Part shown: positions 25,082 through 34,684 of the stretch, piece after piece | Layout: each line of letters begins with the position of its first letter | Position numbering within the stretch: position 1 is the first letter of the stretch | Assembly (NCBI RefSeq): GCF_035953295.1 | Contig: NZ_CP108370.1 | Location: 806,001 to 870,000 of the forward strand | DNA: 64,000 bases | From: Streptomyces sp. NBC_01335 | Lineage (GTDB): Bacteria; Actinomycetota; Actinomycetes; Streptomycetales; Streptomycetaceae | Direction: 5' to 3' | Program-made: the position numbers and the translations under genes | Notes under the pieces: generated by a model | What the model was told of the DNA's origin: nothing | Database searches by the model: none | Seen by the model: only the letters and a program-made list of their open reading frames with translations

Positions 25082-25873
25082 TCAGATGATGTTGAGGGCG
25101 CCCGCGGCGCCGATTCCGCCGAGCACCATGAACACGGGCATCAGCACCTTCAGCTCCACCCAGCTGCCGGCCCGGAACCGCATGGCCTTCGGCGGGCCCA
25201 GCGCGTACCAGCGCTTGCGGCCGAGGGGGATCGGCCAGAGGATCGGGCAGCCCGAGACGGTCAGCGCGTCGCCGATGTCGTGGACGAGGGCGCCGAGGAC
25301 GATGGGCAGCCCGAGCCACATGTACTCCTGGCCGGGTGCGTCGAAGAACCAGTTCGAGCCGTGGCCGGGCTGGTCCAGCACGCCGGCGAGGATCCAGGCG
25401 CTGGTCGCCCCGAGCATCCAGACGAGTACGTCGCTGGAGACGCGGGCGGCCCGCCAGAGCAGGCCCTCGACGGCGAGCACCAGGTGGACGAAGAGGATGG
25501 CGAGGACCGCCCAGCGTCCCCCGAGGATCGCGGCGCCCGAGGCCGCCGCTCCGATGAGGACGGCCCACAGCCAGGTGTGGGTCAGGGTCCGGTGGCCGCC
25601 GTTGCGCCGGGGGTCGCCGGGGCCGCGGGTGGCCTTGTACACGGAGTGGGAGATCTTGTCGACGACCTCGCAGAGCCCCTTGGACACCGGTCCGAAGGCG
25701 CGGGAGATGGTGGCCGACTTGTGGTCGAGGTCGGGGGCGAGCGCGGCGCCCGCCGTGATCAGCGCGCCGACGACCAGGACGGGCCAGGGCATGGTGTGCC
25801 CCGCGGCAGCGGCCGCCGCGCCCACCCCGAGCCAGGCCGCCGCCCCGGACAGTGAGTGTGCCGGTCCCATCAT
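25082..25873 (-). CDS. YdjM/LexA-regulated-type membrane-bound metal-dependent hydrolase
   Basis: A 263-residue inner-membrane protein with about six to seven helices. The family metal-binding pattern is visible: His6 after the start (GPAHSLSG), APDLDHKSAT with Asp48, Asp50 and His51, HRTLTHT (about 94-100), and HDIGDALT near 205. The YdjM family is predicted to be a metal-dependent hydrolase; the substrate is not known. The double ATG gives a start at 25873 or 25870. It is divergent from the helicase gene. Confidence 0.8.
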   Translation of the reverse strand: MMGPAHSLSGAAAWLGVGAAAAAAGHTMPWPVLVVGALITAGAALAPDLDHKSATISRAFGPVSKGLCEVVDKISHSVYKATRGPGDPRRNGGHRTLTHTWLWAVLIGAAASGAAILGGRWAVLAILFVHLVLAVEGLLWRAARVSSDVLVWMLGATSAWILAGVLDQPGHGSNWFFDAPGQEYMWLGLPIVLGALVHDIGDALTVSGCPILWPIPLGRKRWYALGPPKAMRFRAGSWVELKVLMPVFMVLGGIGAAGALNII

Positions 25874-26002
25874 GGTGTTTTCCGCCCCCAGAACTTGGTG
25901 CGGCCGACGCCGTTGCGGCGCGGCCGAGTTGAGTGGGAAGCCTACCGCCCGTGATCTTCGTACGGCCGTCCGGTTCCCTCATCCGGACGGAAGGCAGGCA
26001 AG

Positions 26003-28525
26003 ATGGGGGGCGTGACCCTTATCGATCAGCTGCCCACGACCGCGGACCCGGACGCTCTCTTCGAGGCTTTCTCCTCGTGGACCGAGAGTCAGGGAATCGA
26101 CCTCTACCCCGCTCAGGAGGAGGCGCTGATCGAGGTGGTCTCCGGGGCGAACGTCATTTTGTCCACGCCGACCGGCTCGGGCAAGAGCCTGGTCGCGGCG
26201 GGTGCGCACTTCACGGCGCTGGCGCAGGACAAGGTCACCTTCTACACCGCTCCGATCAAGGCGCTGGTCTCGGAGAAGTTCTTCGACCTGTGCAAGCTCT
26301 TCGGCACGGAGAACGTCGGGATGCTGACGGGCGACGCCTCGGTCAACGCCGACGCGCCCGTCATCTGCTGCACGGCGGAGGTGCTGGCCTCGATCGCGCT
26401 GCGCGACGGCAAGTACGCCGACATCGGCCAGGTCGTGATGGACGAGTTCCACTTCTACGCGGAGCCCGACCGCGGCTGGGCGTGGCAGATCCCGCTGCTG
26501 GAGCTGCCGCAGGCCCAGTTCGTCCTGATGTCGGCGACCCTCGGCGATGTCGCGATGTTCGAGAAGGACCTCACCCGGCGGACCGGCCGGCCGACCTCCG
26601 TGGTGCGTTCGGCGACGCGTCCGGTGCCGCTCAGCTACGAGTACCGCCTCACGCCGATCACCGAGACGCTGACCGAACTGCTGGACACCCGGCAGTCCCC
26701 CGTCTACATCGTGCACTTCACGCAGGCCGCCGCCGTGGAGCGGGCGCAGTCGCTGATGAGCATCAACATGTGCAGCAAGGAGGAGAAGGAGAAGATCGCC
26801 GACCTGATCGGCAACTTCCGCTTCACCACCAAGTTCGGCCAGAACCTCTCCCGGTACGTACGCCACGGCATCGGGGTCCACCACGCCGGGATGCTGCCCA
26901 AGTACCGCCGCCTGGTGGAGAAGCTCGCGCAGGCGGGCCTGCTGAAGGTGATCTGCGGTACGGACACCCTCGGCGTCGGGGTCAACGTCCCGATCCGCAC
27001 GGTGCTGTTCACGGCGCTCACCAAGTACGACGGCACCCGGGTGCGGACACTGCGGGCGCGTGAGTTCCACCAGATCGCGGGGCGGGCCGGGCGGGCCGGG
27101 TTCGACACGGCCGGGTTCGTCGTGGCGCAGGCCCCCGAGCACGTCATCGAGAACGAGAAGAACGTCAAGAAGGCGGGCGACGACCCGAAGAAGAAGCGCA
27201 AGGTCGTCCGCAAGAAGGCCCCGGAGGGCTTCGTCGCCTGGTCGGAGACGACCTTCGACAAGCTGATCCAGTCCGATCCCGAGCCGCTCACCTCGCGCTT
27301 CCGGGTCACCCACACCATGCTGCTGTCGGTCATCGCCCGTCCGGGCAACGCCTTCAAGGCGATGCGCCACCTGCTGGAGGACAACCACGAGCCGCGCAGG
27401 GCCCAGTTGCGGCACATCCGGCGGGCCATCGCCATCTACCGCTCACTGCTCGACGGCGGTGTGGTGGAGCAGCTCGCGGAGCCGGACGCCGAGGGCCGGA
27501 TCGTCCGGCTGACCGTGGACCTCCAGCAGGACTTCGCGCTGAACCAGCCGCTCTCCACCTTCGCGCTCGCCGCGTTCGACCTGCTGGACGCCGAATCCCC
27601 GTCGTACGCGCTGGACATGGTCTCCGTCGTCGAGTCGACGCTCGACGACCCGCGCCAGATCCTCGCCGCCCAGCAGAACAAGGCGCGCGGCGAGGCGGTC
27701 GGGCAGATGAAGGCGGACGGCGTCGAGTACGAGGAGCGCATGGAGCGGCTCCAGGAGGTCACGTACCCGAAGCCCCTGGGCGAGCTGCTGTGGCACGCCT
27801 ACGACGTGTACCGCAAGAGCCACCCGTGGGTCGGGGACCACCCGGTGTCGCCCAAGTCGGTGATCCGGGACATGTACGAACGCGCCATGACATTCACGGA
27901 GTTCACCTCCAACTACGAGCTCGCCCGGACCGAGGGCATCGTGCTGCGCTACCTCGCGAGCGCGTACAAGGCGCTGGAGCACACGATTCCGGACGACCTC
28001 AAGTCCGAGGATCTTCAGGACCTGATCGCCTGGCTCGGCGAGATGGTGCGCCAGGTGGACTCCAGTCTGCTGGACGAGTGGGAGCAGCTCGCCAACCCGG
28101 AGGTGGAGACCGCCGAGCAGGCGCAGGAGAAGGCCGACGAGGTCAAGCCGGTCACCGCGAACGCCCGCGCCTTCCGGGTGCTGGTGCGCAACGCGATGTT
28201 CCGCCGGGTCGAGCTGGCCGCGCTGGACCGGGTCCGGGATCTCGGCGAGCTGGACGCGGACTCCGGCTGGGACGAGGACCGCTGGGGCGAGGCGATGGAC
28301 GCCTACTGGGACGAGTTCGAGGAGCTGGGTACGGGCCCCGACGCGCGTGGCCCCAAGCTGCTCAAGATCGAGGAGGACCCGGCGCACGGGGTGTGGCGGG
28401 TGTGGCAGGCTTTCGCCGACCCGAACGGTGACCACGACTGGGGTATCCGCGCAGAAGTGGATCTCGCGGCTTCCGACGAAGAAGGCCGCGCGGTCGTGCG
28501 CGTCACCGACGTGGGTCAGCTGTGA
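26003..28525 (+). CDS. Ski2/Mtr4-like DEAD/DEAH-box RNA helicase with DUF3516
   Basis: An 840-residue superfamily 2 helicase. Walker A TPTGSGKS is at 55-62, the DEFH box (Walker B) near 147, motif III SAT near 176, and motif VI HQIAGRAGRAG near 353-363. The rest (about 400-840) is the actinobacterial DUF3516 region found only with such helicases. It probably remodels structured RNA during decay or ribosome maturation. A lysine-rich loop at 395-405 (DPKKKRKVVRKK) contains by chance the classic eukaryotic nuclear localisation string. GGAAGG precedes the ATG by 8 bases; a GTG at 26012 is the alternative start. The thioesterase gene follows by 49 bp on the same strand. Confidence 0.88.
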   Translation: MGGVTLIDQLPTTADPDALFEAFSSWTESQGIDLYPAQEEALIEVVSGANVILSTPTGSGKSLVAAGAHFTALAQDKVTFYTAPIKALVSEKFFDLCKLFGTENVGMLTGDASVNADAPVICCTAEVLASIALRDGKYADIGQVVMDEFHFYAEPDRGWAWQIPLLELPQAQFVLMSATLGDVAMFEKDLTRRTGRPTSVVRSATRPVPLSYEYRLTPITETLTELLDTRQSPVYIVHFTQAAAVERAQSLMSINMCSKEEKEKIADLIGNFRFTTKFGQNLSRYVRHGIGVHHAGMLPKYRRLVEKLAQAGLLKVICGTDTLGVGVNVPIRTVLFTALTKYDGTRVRTLRAREFHQIAGRAGRAGFDTAGFVVAQAPEHVIENEKNVKKAGDDPKKKRKVVRKKAPEGFVAWSETTFDKLIQSDPEPLTSRFRVTHTMLLSVIARPGNAFKAMRHLLEDNHEPRRAQLRHIRRAIAIYRSLLDGGVVEQLAEPDAEGRIVRLTVDLQQDFALNQPLSTFALAAFDLLDAESPSYALDMVSVVESTLDDPRQILAAQQNKARGEAVGQMKADGVEYEERMERLQEVTYPKPLGELLWHAYDVYRKSHPWVGDHPVSPKSVIRDMYERAMTFTEFTSNYELARTEGIVLRYLASAYKALEHTIPDDLKSEDLQDLIAWLGEMVRQVDSSLLDEWEQLANPEVETAEQAQEKADEVKPVTANARAFRVLVRNAMFRRVELAALDRVRDLGELDADSGWDEDRWGEAMDAYWDEFEELGTGPDARGPKLLKIEEDPAHGVWRVWQAFADPNGDHDWGIRAEVDLAASDEEGRAVVRVTDVGQL

Positions 28526-28574
28526 GCCCGGCCGCGACGGTGACGGCGGGGCGGCGAGAGTGGAGAAGAAGCGC

Positions 28575-29447
28575 ATGACGAACCCCGCCGAGCTCCTGGT
28601 CGACCTGCTCGACCTGGAACGGATCGAGGTCAACATCTTCCGTGGCCGGAGCCCCGAGGAGTCCCTCCAGCGGGTCTTCGGCGGCCAGGTCGCGGGCCAG
28701 GCGCTGGTCGCTGCCGGCCGGACCACCGACGGCGACCGGCCGGTGCACTCGCTGCACGCCTACTTCCTGCGCCCCGGGCGACCGGGCGTGCCGATCGTGT
28801 ACCAGGTGGAGCGGGTGCGCGACGGCCGCTCCTTCACGACGCGGCGGGTCACGGCGGTGCAGGAGGGCCGGACGATCTTCAACCTGACGGCCTCCTTCCA
28901 CCGGCCCGAGGAAGCGGCCTTCGAGCACCAGCTGCCGCCCGCCCGCATCGTCCCGGACCCCGAGGAACTGCCGACGGTCGCCGACGAGGTGCGCGAGCAC
29001 CTGGGCGGGCTGCCCGAGGCGCTGGAGCGGATGGCCCGTCGCCAGCCGTTCGACATCCGGTACGTGGACCGGCTGCGCTGGACGCGCGAGGAGGTCACCG
29101 AGGCGGAGCCGCGCAGCGCGGTGTGGATGCGCGCGGTCGGCCCGCTGGGCGACGACCCGCTGGTGCACACCTGCGCGCTGACGTACGCGAGCGACATGAC
29201 GCTGCTGGACGCCGTCCGCCTCCCGGTGGAGCCATTGTGGGGCCCGCGCGGCTTCGACATGGCCTCCCTGGACCACGCCATGTGGTTCCACCGCCCCTTC
29301 CGGGCCGACGAGTGGTTCCTGTACGACCAGGAGTCGCCGATCGCCACGGGGGGCCGGGGTCTGGCCCGCGGCCGGATCTACGACCGGGAGGGCAACCTGC
29401 TGGTCTCGGTGGTGCAGGAGGGGCTGTTCCGGCGCCTGGGGGCGTAG
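28575..29447 (+). CDS. tesB: acyl-CoA thioesterase II (TesB)
   Basis: A 290-residue double-hotdog thioesterase that hydrolyses acyl-CoA to free acid and CoA. The first hotdog begins with FRGRSPEESLQRVFGGQVAGQAL, the second holds the AVWMRAVG and FDMASLDHAMWFHRPF segments; the C-terminal half keeps the Asp, Thr/Ser and Gln positions used by TesB. Length equals E. coli TesB (286). GGAGAAG lies 7 bases before the ATG. It may be co-transcribed with the helicase gene, an arrangement with no evident functional meaning. Confidence 0.92.
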   Translation: MTNPAELLVDLLDLERIEVNIFRGRSPEESLQRVFGGQVAGQALVAAGRTTDGDRPVHSLHAYFLRPGRPGVPIVYQVERVRDGRSFTTRRVTAVQEGRTIFNLTASFHRPEEAAFEHQLPPARIVPDPEELPTVADEVREHLGGLPEALERMARRQPFDIRYVDRLRWTREEVTEAEPRSAVWMRAVGPLGDDPLVHTCALTYASDMTLLDAVRLPVEPLWGPRGFDMASLDHAMWFHRPFRADEWFLYDQESPIATGGRGLARGRIYDREGNLLVSVVQEGLFRRLGA

Positions 29448-29608
29448 ACCGCCTGCCGCCCTGACGGGGTGGCGCATCGGGCGGCGCGCGCAGAGGTTGA
29501 CGCCCCATCAGGAAATCACCTCATCGGGGCACGTCTCACTCGTGTGCGCACCAGGACCACACGGATGGGCGACTGTGCTCGGCGCCCGGCCGGACCAAGA
29601 TCGATCGC

Positions 29609-30796
29609 ATGAGATCCTCCTTGATCCGTCGCACCTGCGCCGCGTCCCTGATGCTCGCGGCGGCCGTGGCCCCCGCCGTGGCGGCACAGTCCGACACCAC
29701 CCCCGCGCAGCCGTCCGCCGCACGGCCCGCCGCCGCACCGCCCGCCGGGGCGCACGCCCGGCTGCTGGGCGAGAAGATCGTCCCGCGCGGGCTCTCCTTC
29801 GAGAACACGACGGTGGGCGGGCTGTCCGGCATCGACCGCAACCCCTGCACCGGCGAGTACGTCCTGATCAGTGACGACCGCTCCGTCCAGCAGCCCGCCC
29901 GCTTCTACACCGCCGCCATCGAGGTGGACGGAGCCGGGGTCCACTCCGTCGACTTCACCTCCACCCACCCGTTTCTCCAGCCGGACGGCTCGGTCTATCC
30001 GCCGGCGAGCGTCAACGACGGCAAGGCCGTCGACCCGGAGGAGATCCGGGTCGACCCGCGCACCTGCCGCTACTGGTGGGCGCAGGAGGGCGACCGCCCG
30101 ACGTCCGCCACCGCACCGGTGATCCAGCCGTCGATCCAGTTCGCCTCCCCCGCGGGCGCGTACCTGGGTCAGCTGCGGCTGCCGCCCAACTACGTGATCA
30201 CCCTGGAGGACCGGGGACTGCGGCGGAACAAGGCGGTGGAGGCGATCACCTTCGGGTCCGGGGACCGCGTCCTCACCAGCGCCGTCGAGGGCCCGCTCCT
30301 CCAGGACGGCCCGGAGCCCGACCTGGAGAACGGCGCGCTGGTCCGCGTCACCCAGCAGAGCCGGGGCGGGGACGTGCTCGCGCAGTACGCGTACCCGATC
30401 GAGAAGATCTTCGCCGCCTCCGACCCGACCAGCCCGTGGCCCCCGGACACCGGCGTCCCGTCGATCCTCGCCTTCCCCGACGACCCGAGCCGCTACCTGG
30501 TGCTCGAACGCTCCTGGGTGGCCGGATCGGACTACAAGATCCGCCTGTACGACGCCACCACCCGGGGCGCGACCGACGTACAGCGCGTCGACTCCCTGAC
30601 CGGGCGGCGGGTCGTACCGATGCGCAAGAAGCTGGTCGCGGACTTCGACGACCTCAACCTCTCCACGGTCGACAACACCGAGGGGATGACCTGGGGCCCG
30701 GTCCTGCGGGGCGGTGAGCGCACCCTGCTGCTGGTCAGTGACGACAACTTCGCGAGCGACGCGGTGACGCAGATCGTGGCGCTCGGTATCCGCTGA
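29609..30796 (+). CDS. secreted esterase-like phytase-fold protein
   Basis: A 395-residue exported protein. Residues 1-25 are a signal peptide (RRTCAASLMLAAAVAPAVAAQS), followed by an Ala/Pro linker to about 48. The mature part is the esterase-like-phytase domain: GGLSGIDRNPCTGEYVLISDDR near 70-92, NKAVEAITFG near 209-218, YLVLERSW and DNTEGMTWGP near 354-363. This six-bladed propeller fold is often annotated as phytase or esterase, but activity is uncertain. No ribosome-binding site is visible before the ATG. It is convergent with the exonuclease gene. Confidence 0.82.
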   Translation: MRSSLIRRTCAASLMLAAAVAPAVAAQSDTTPAQPSAARPAAAPPAGAHARLLGEKIVPRGLSFENTTVGGLSGIDRNPCTGEYVLISDDRSVQQPARFYTAAIEVDGAGVHSVDFTSTHPFLQPDGSVYPPASVNDGKAVDPEEIRVDPRTCRYWWAQEGDRPTSATAPVIQPSIQFASPAGAYLGQLRLPPNYVITLEDRGLRRNKAVEAITFGSGDRVLTSAVEGPLLQDGPEPDLENGALVRVTQQSRGGDVLAQYAYPIEKIFAASDPTSPWPPDTGVPSILAFPDDPSRYLVLERSWVAGSDYKIRLYDATTRGATDVQRVDSLTGRRVVPMRKKLVADFDDLNLSTVDNTEGMTWGPVLRGGERTLLLVSDDNFASDAVTQIVALGIR

Positions 30797-30959
30797 CCTC
30801 GCCGACGCGGACGCACGAGGGGTGCGCCTGTCGCATCCTTCGTCACCGCCGGAGCCGGGTCCGGCATCCCGACGACTGCTCCGGGCCCGGGGCGGCCCGT
30901 CCCACGCGTCCGGCCCGCACCCGCTCCGCGCGGGCGTGTTCCGTCCGCGCCGCCCGCCG

Positions 30960-31526
30960 TCAGCGGGCCTGGGGCCATCCTCCGCGTCCGGCCACGTCCA
31001 GTACCAGCGCGGCGATGTTCCACGCGTCGTCGTCGCCCCGGTGGTGACGGCCCTCCAGCGGCAGTCCGGCGATCTCCAGCGCCTGCGCCATGCCGGGTCT
31101 CCGCCGCAGTCCCCGGTCCTCGGTGAACGTGGCCTTGGCGTTGGTGTGGTGGTGGCCGAAGGGGTACGGGACACCGAACGCGCGAGCCTGGCCGAGGAAC
31201 ATCCTGCGGTCGTAGTCGCCCCAACTCGCCCAAGGCCTCGCCCCACTGCGGTGCTCGGCCGTCAGCAGGCGGCACGCCTCGGCGAAGGAGACCCCCGAGT
31301 CGACCTCCGCCGGGGTGAGGCCGGTGAGTTCGGTGCAGAACGCCGAAACGGCCGAGCGCCGTGGCCTCACCAGCACCCGGTGCCTGGCCAGCCGCTCGCC
31401 CGCCCTCAGGTCCACGACGGTGAGGCCGATCTCCACGATCTCGCTCACCTGCCCGGCCGGGGCCTCCCCCTCCCAGCACGTCGACTCGACATCCACCACA
31501 TTGAGCAGCTCGTCCCCGAAGTCCAT
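30960..31526 (-). CDS. DnaQ/ERI1-like 3'-5' exonuclease (DEDDh)
   Basis: A 188-residue nuclease of the DEDDh type. The first acidic pair is VDVEST (Asp12, Glu14); the second Asp lies in WGDYDRRMF near 98-101; the last His-Asp pair is HHRGDDDAWN near 160-169. Overall it resembles the KapD/ERI1 group (inhibitor-of-KinA-pathway-type exonucleases), which trim RNA or single-stranded DNA. The ATG at 31526 puts the catalytic Asp in the usual place near the N-terminus. A short hairpin (30952-30968) overlaps its stop and that of the convergent gene region. Confidence 0.85.
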   Translation of the reverse strand: MDFGDELLNVVDVESTCWEGEAPAGQVSEIVEIGLTVVDLRAGERLARHRVLVRPRRSAVSAFCTELTGLTPAEVDSGVSFAEACRLLTAEHRSGARPWASWGDYDRRMFLGQARAFGVPYPFGHHHTNAKATFTEDRGLRRRPGMAQALEIAGLPLEGRHHRGDDDAWNIAALVLDVAGRGGWPQAR

Positions 31527-31612
31527 GGCGCGAGGGTACGGGCGGCCGGCGACACACGTACATCCGGTTTCCGGGGGCCGGGGTGGCCACGACGGACCGT
31601 TCCCCGGTCCGC

Positions 31613-31852
31613 TCACAGCCCCGGCAGAGGCTCCTGGTCGGCCTCCCGGCGGCGGGCGCGGGTGTCCGGCGGGGCGGGGTGGAGCTTCGCGTCGCAGGTG
31701 GGGCCGAGACCGCTCCGGCGGGAGCCCGTGCCGGTGAGAGGGCGTCCGCAGAGTCGGCAGCGCACGAGCGGGCGTTCCGGGCCGCCGTCCGGAGCCGGGG
31801 CCCGGCCGGCCGGGGCCGGCGAAGTGCCGGGGAAAAGCTCGGGTGACTCCAT
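31613..31852 (-). CDS. small DUF6011-like zinc-ribbon protein
   Basis: A 79-residue protein with one recognisable element: CRLCGRPLTGTGSRRSGLG followed by PTCDAKL, giving Cys32, Cys35 and Cys53. This is the DUF6011 pattern common in actinomycetes, probably a small zinc site. Flanking sequence is Pro/Ala-rich and likely disordered. Function is unknown. It is 86 bp upstream of the exonuclease gene on the same strand, so the two may be co-transcribed. Confidence 0.7.
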   Translation of the reverse strand: MESPELFPGTSPAPAGRAPAPDGGPERPLVRCRLCGRPLTGTGSRRSGLGPTCDAKLHPAPPDTRARRREADQEPLPGL

Positions 31853-32037
31853 GGGGGGGATTCTTCCAGGAGCCGGTGACAGTGGCCTGGAACCGGGGCC
31901 CGGGTCCCCGTCCGCGGGCGCCCGCCCGGATTGCCGTCCAAGGAGCGTACGGCCTTACTGGAGTGACCCACGCACCGGATACGCGCGGGCGGCCGCGCAC
32001 GGAGAATCCGGCGGGGCCACGGAGTGAGAGGTACGCG

Positions 32038-33003
32038 ATGGACCTGATCCACGTCCGCGCGGTGAGCCCGCCCGACCTGACCGACCGGGTCGTGGCACTG
32101 CTCGCCGACGATCCGTGCGTCCTCAATCTGATCGTGCAGCCGGGGGCGGCCCGTAATCCGGACGGCGACGCGATCGCCTGCGACGTGACGACGGGCGGCG
32201 CCAACGAGGTGCTCCGGGAGCTGCGGGAGATCCGTCTGGACCAGCTCGGCTCCATCGTCGTGGAACCGGTGGACATGGCGTTCTCGGGACGGGCCGACGG
32301 GGGCGGGGGCGAGGAGCAGGGTCCGCTCGCGCGGGCCCCGGTCTGGGAGCAGGTGGAGGCGCGTATCCGCGCCGAGGCCCGGTATCCGCCGAGCTTCTAT
32401 CTGTACCTGGTCGTCGCCGGTCTGATCGGCTCGGTGGGCATCGTCACCAACTCGCAGATCCTGATCGTGGGAGCGATGGTCGTCGGCCCCGAGTACGGGG
32501 CGATCGTCAGCATCGCGCTGGGCATCGACCGGGGCGACCGGGTCACGATCCGAAGAGGGCTGAAGGCGCTCGGCGCGGGGCTGCTGCTGACCGTGCTGGT
32601 CACCTTCCTCTTCAGCCTGGTGATCCGGGGCTTCGGCTTCCAGTCGAAGGCGTTCGAGGCGGGGCTGCGTCCGGTGTCCGACCTGATCAACACCCCCAAC
32701 TTCTTCTCGGTGGCGGTGGCGACGCTGGCGGGCGTCGTCGGCATCGTGTCGCTCACCGAGGCGCGGACGAGCGCGCTGCTCGGGGTGTTCATCTCGGTCA
32801 CGACCATTCCGGCCGCCGCCGCCATCGCCGTCTCCGTCGCCTTCACCAGCTGGCAGGAGGCGTGGGGGTCGCTGATCCAGCTCCTGGTGAACATCGTGGT
32901 CCTGATCCTCGTCGGTACGGGCACCCTGCGGTGCCAGCGGGCGATCTGGAGGCGGGTCGCCCGGAAGCGTGAGGGTCCTGCCGGTGTGGCGGGGCACGGC
33001 TGA
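32038..33003 (+). CDS. DUF389 membrane protein
   Basis: A 321-residue protein. Residues 1-105 are a soluble ferredoxin-like domain (MDLIHVRAVSPPDLTDRV...) and the rest is the DUF389 membrane domain, with about six helices and the conserved NSQILIVGAMVVGPEYG near 140-156. Family members (TIGR00271) occur widely and their cargo is unknown. GAGAGG precedes the ATG at 32038; a longer open frame upstream has no convincing start. Confidence 0.85.
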   Translation: MDLIHVRAVSPPDLTDRVVALLADDPCVLNLIVQPGAARNPDGDAIACDVTTGGANEVLRELREIRLDQLGSIVVEPVDMAFSGRADGGGGEEQGPLARAPVWEQVEARIRAEARYPPSFYLYLVVAGLIGSVGIVTNSQILIVGAMVVGPEYGAIVSIALGIDRGDRVTIRRGLKALGAGLLLTVLVTFLFSLVIRGFGFQSKAFEAGLRPVSDLINTPNFFSVAVATLAGVVGIVSLTEARTSALLGVFISVTTIPAAAAIAVSVAFTSWQEAWGSLIQLLVNIVVLILVGTGTLRCQRAIWRRVARKREGPAGVAGHG

Positions 33004-33187
33004 CCGTCCGCGTCCCCGACTGACGGGGCAGTGCACGGCGGGCAGTACACCTCGCCTCTGGGCGTGCCGGACCGCGCGGTGCCGGGGATCATCGAAGGGA
33101 CTCGGCGAAGGGACCCGGCGAAGGCATTCGTCGAAGTCGGGGGGCGCGTCAGCACCTCACGCCTCGGGAAAGTCAGGAGAGCCCGCC

Positions 33188-34621
33188 ATGCCCCAGGACC
33201 GCCGTCCAGCCCCGCGCACCAGGCCTCGCGCCACCCCCGCCGAGCGGGCCGCCGCGGGCAAGGCCGTACGCCGGAGGGTCCCCCGGTCGGCCCACGCGGC
33301 CTTCGAGCCCGCCGCGCGCCGGTTCGATCCGTTGACGGTCCTGGAGACCCAGTCGGCGGCGCGCGTGCCGGAGCTGGTCCCTCTCCGGTACAGCCGGATG
33401 ACCGAGTCGCCGTTCCGCTTCTACCGGGGTGCCGCCGCGATCATGGCGGCGGACCTGGCCGGTACGCCGGACTCCGGGATCACGGCGCAGCTGTGCGGTG
33501 ACGCGCATCTGCTGAACTTCAGGCTGCTGGCCTCGCCGGAGCGCAATCTCGTCTTCGACATCAACGACTTCGACGAGACGCTGCCCGGCCCGTGGGAGTG
33601 GGACGTGAAACGGCTCGCGGCGAGTCTCGTCATCGCCGCGCGGGCGAACGGGTTCTCGGACCGTGAGCGCGCGCACCTGGTCCAGGCATCCGTGCGGTCG
33701 TACCGGGAGTCGATGGCCCGGTTCGCCGCGATGCGCAATCTGGAGGTCTGGTACGCGAAGATCGACGAGGCGCAGCTGCGGGCCGTCGCGACGACGCAGC
33801 TCGCCGAGCGCGGCCGCAAGAACCTCGACCGCGCCCTGCTGAAGGCCCGTACCCGGGACAGCCGGCAGGTCCTCGCGAAGCTCACCGAGTGGTCAGGCGG
33901 CCGGCGTCGGATCCAGTCGGACCCGCCTCTGGTCGTACCGCTCGCGGAGCTGGTGCCGGAGGCGGAGGCCGTCGAGACGCAGGAGTGGTTCCGGGTCCTC
34001 CTGCGGCGGTACGGCCGCAGCCTCCCCTCCGACCGCCGGGCGCTGCTCTCCGGCTTCCGGCTGGCGGACGTGGCCCGCAAGGTGGTCGGTGTGGGAAGCG
34101 TCGGTACGCGCTGCTGGATTCTGCTCCTCCTGGGCCGCGACGACGACGATCCGCTCTTCCTCCAGGCCAAGGAGGCCGACACCTCGGTCCTCGCCGACCA
34201 CGTCGGGACGAGCCACTACCGCAACCAGGGCGAACGCGTCGTGGCGGGGCAGCGGATGATGCAGGCGACGAGCGACATCTTCCTCGGCTGGGAGCGGGCG
34301 GAGGGTTTCGACGGCCGGCGCCGCGACTTCTACATCCGTCAGCTGCGCGACTGGAAGGGGATCGCGGAGCCGGAACGGATGGTGCCCAAGGGGATGACGC
34401 TCTTCGGCGAGGTCTGCGGGGCGACCCTGGCCCGCGCCCACGCCAGGTCGGGCGACCGGATCGCCATCGCGGGATATCTGGGGCGGAGCGACGCCTTCGA
34501 CCGGGCCGTCGGCGCGTTCGCGGAGGCGTACGCGGACCGCAACGAGCGGGACCACGAAGCGCTCGTCGCGGCGGTGCGCGCCGGACGGCTGCCCGCCGCG
34601 GACCCCTCGGCAACCCGGTGA
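33188..34621 (+). CDS. DUF2252 family protein (kinase-like fold)
   Basis: A 477-residue cytoplasmic protein of the DUF2252 family, which looks distantly like aminoglycoside phosphotransferases. The catalytic-loop-like LCGDAHLLNF is near 100-109, followed by VFDINDFDETLPGPWEWDVKRLAAS near 118-142. A glycine-rich VGVGSVGTRCW stretch is near 300, then LFLQAKEAD near 323. No substrate is established. CAGGAGA precedes the ATG by 7 bases. It may be transcribed with the DUF389 gene, 184 bp upstream. Confidence 0.88.
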   Translation: MPQDRRPAPRTRPRATPAERAAAGKAVRRRVPRSAHAAFEPAARRFDPLTVLETQSAARVPELVPLRYSRMTESPFRFYRGAAAIMAADLAGTPDSGITAQLCGDAHLLNFRLLASPERNLVFDINDFDETLPGPWEWDVKRLAASLVIAARANGFSDRERAHLVQASVRSYRESMARFAAMRNLEVWYAKIDEAQLRAVATTQLAERGRKNLDRALLKARTRDSRQVLAKLTEWSGGRRRIQSDPPLVVPLAELVPEAEAVETQEWFRVLLRRYGRSLPSDRRALLSGFRLADVARKVVGVGSVGTRCWILLLLGRDDDDPLFLQAKEADTSVLADHVGTSHYRNQGERVVAGQRMMQATSDIFLGWERAEGFDGRRRDFYIRQLRDWKGIAEPERMVPKGMTLFGEVCGATLARAHARSGDRIAIAGYLGRSDAFDRAVGAFAEAYADRNERDHEALVAAVRAGRLPAADPSATR

Positions 34622-34684
34622 GCACATGCGTGCGCCCCGACTGCCTCGACCGGCCGTCGGGGCGCACGCACGGGTGCACCGTCC

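Noticed and set aside
27185..27205. The helicase contains PKKKRKV, the same string as the SV40 nuclear localisation signal.
   Set aside because: It lies in a Lys/Arg-rich loop that likely binds RNA; bacteria have no nucleus and the match is best explained by chance.
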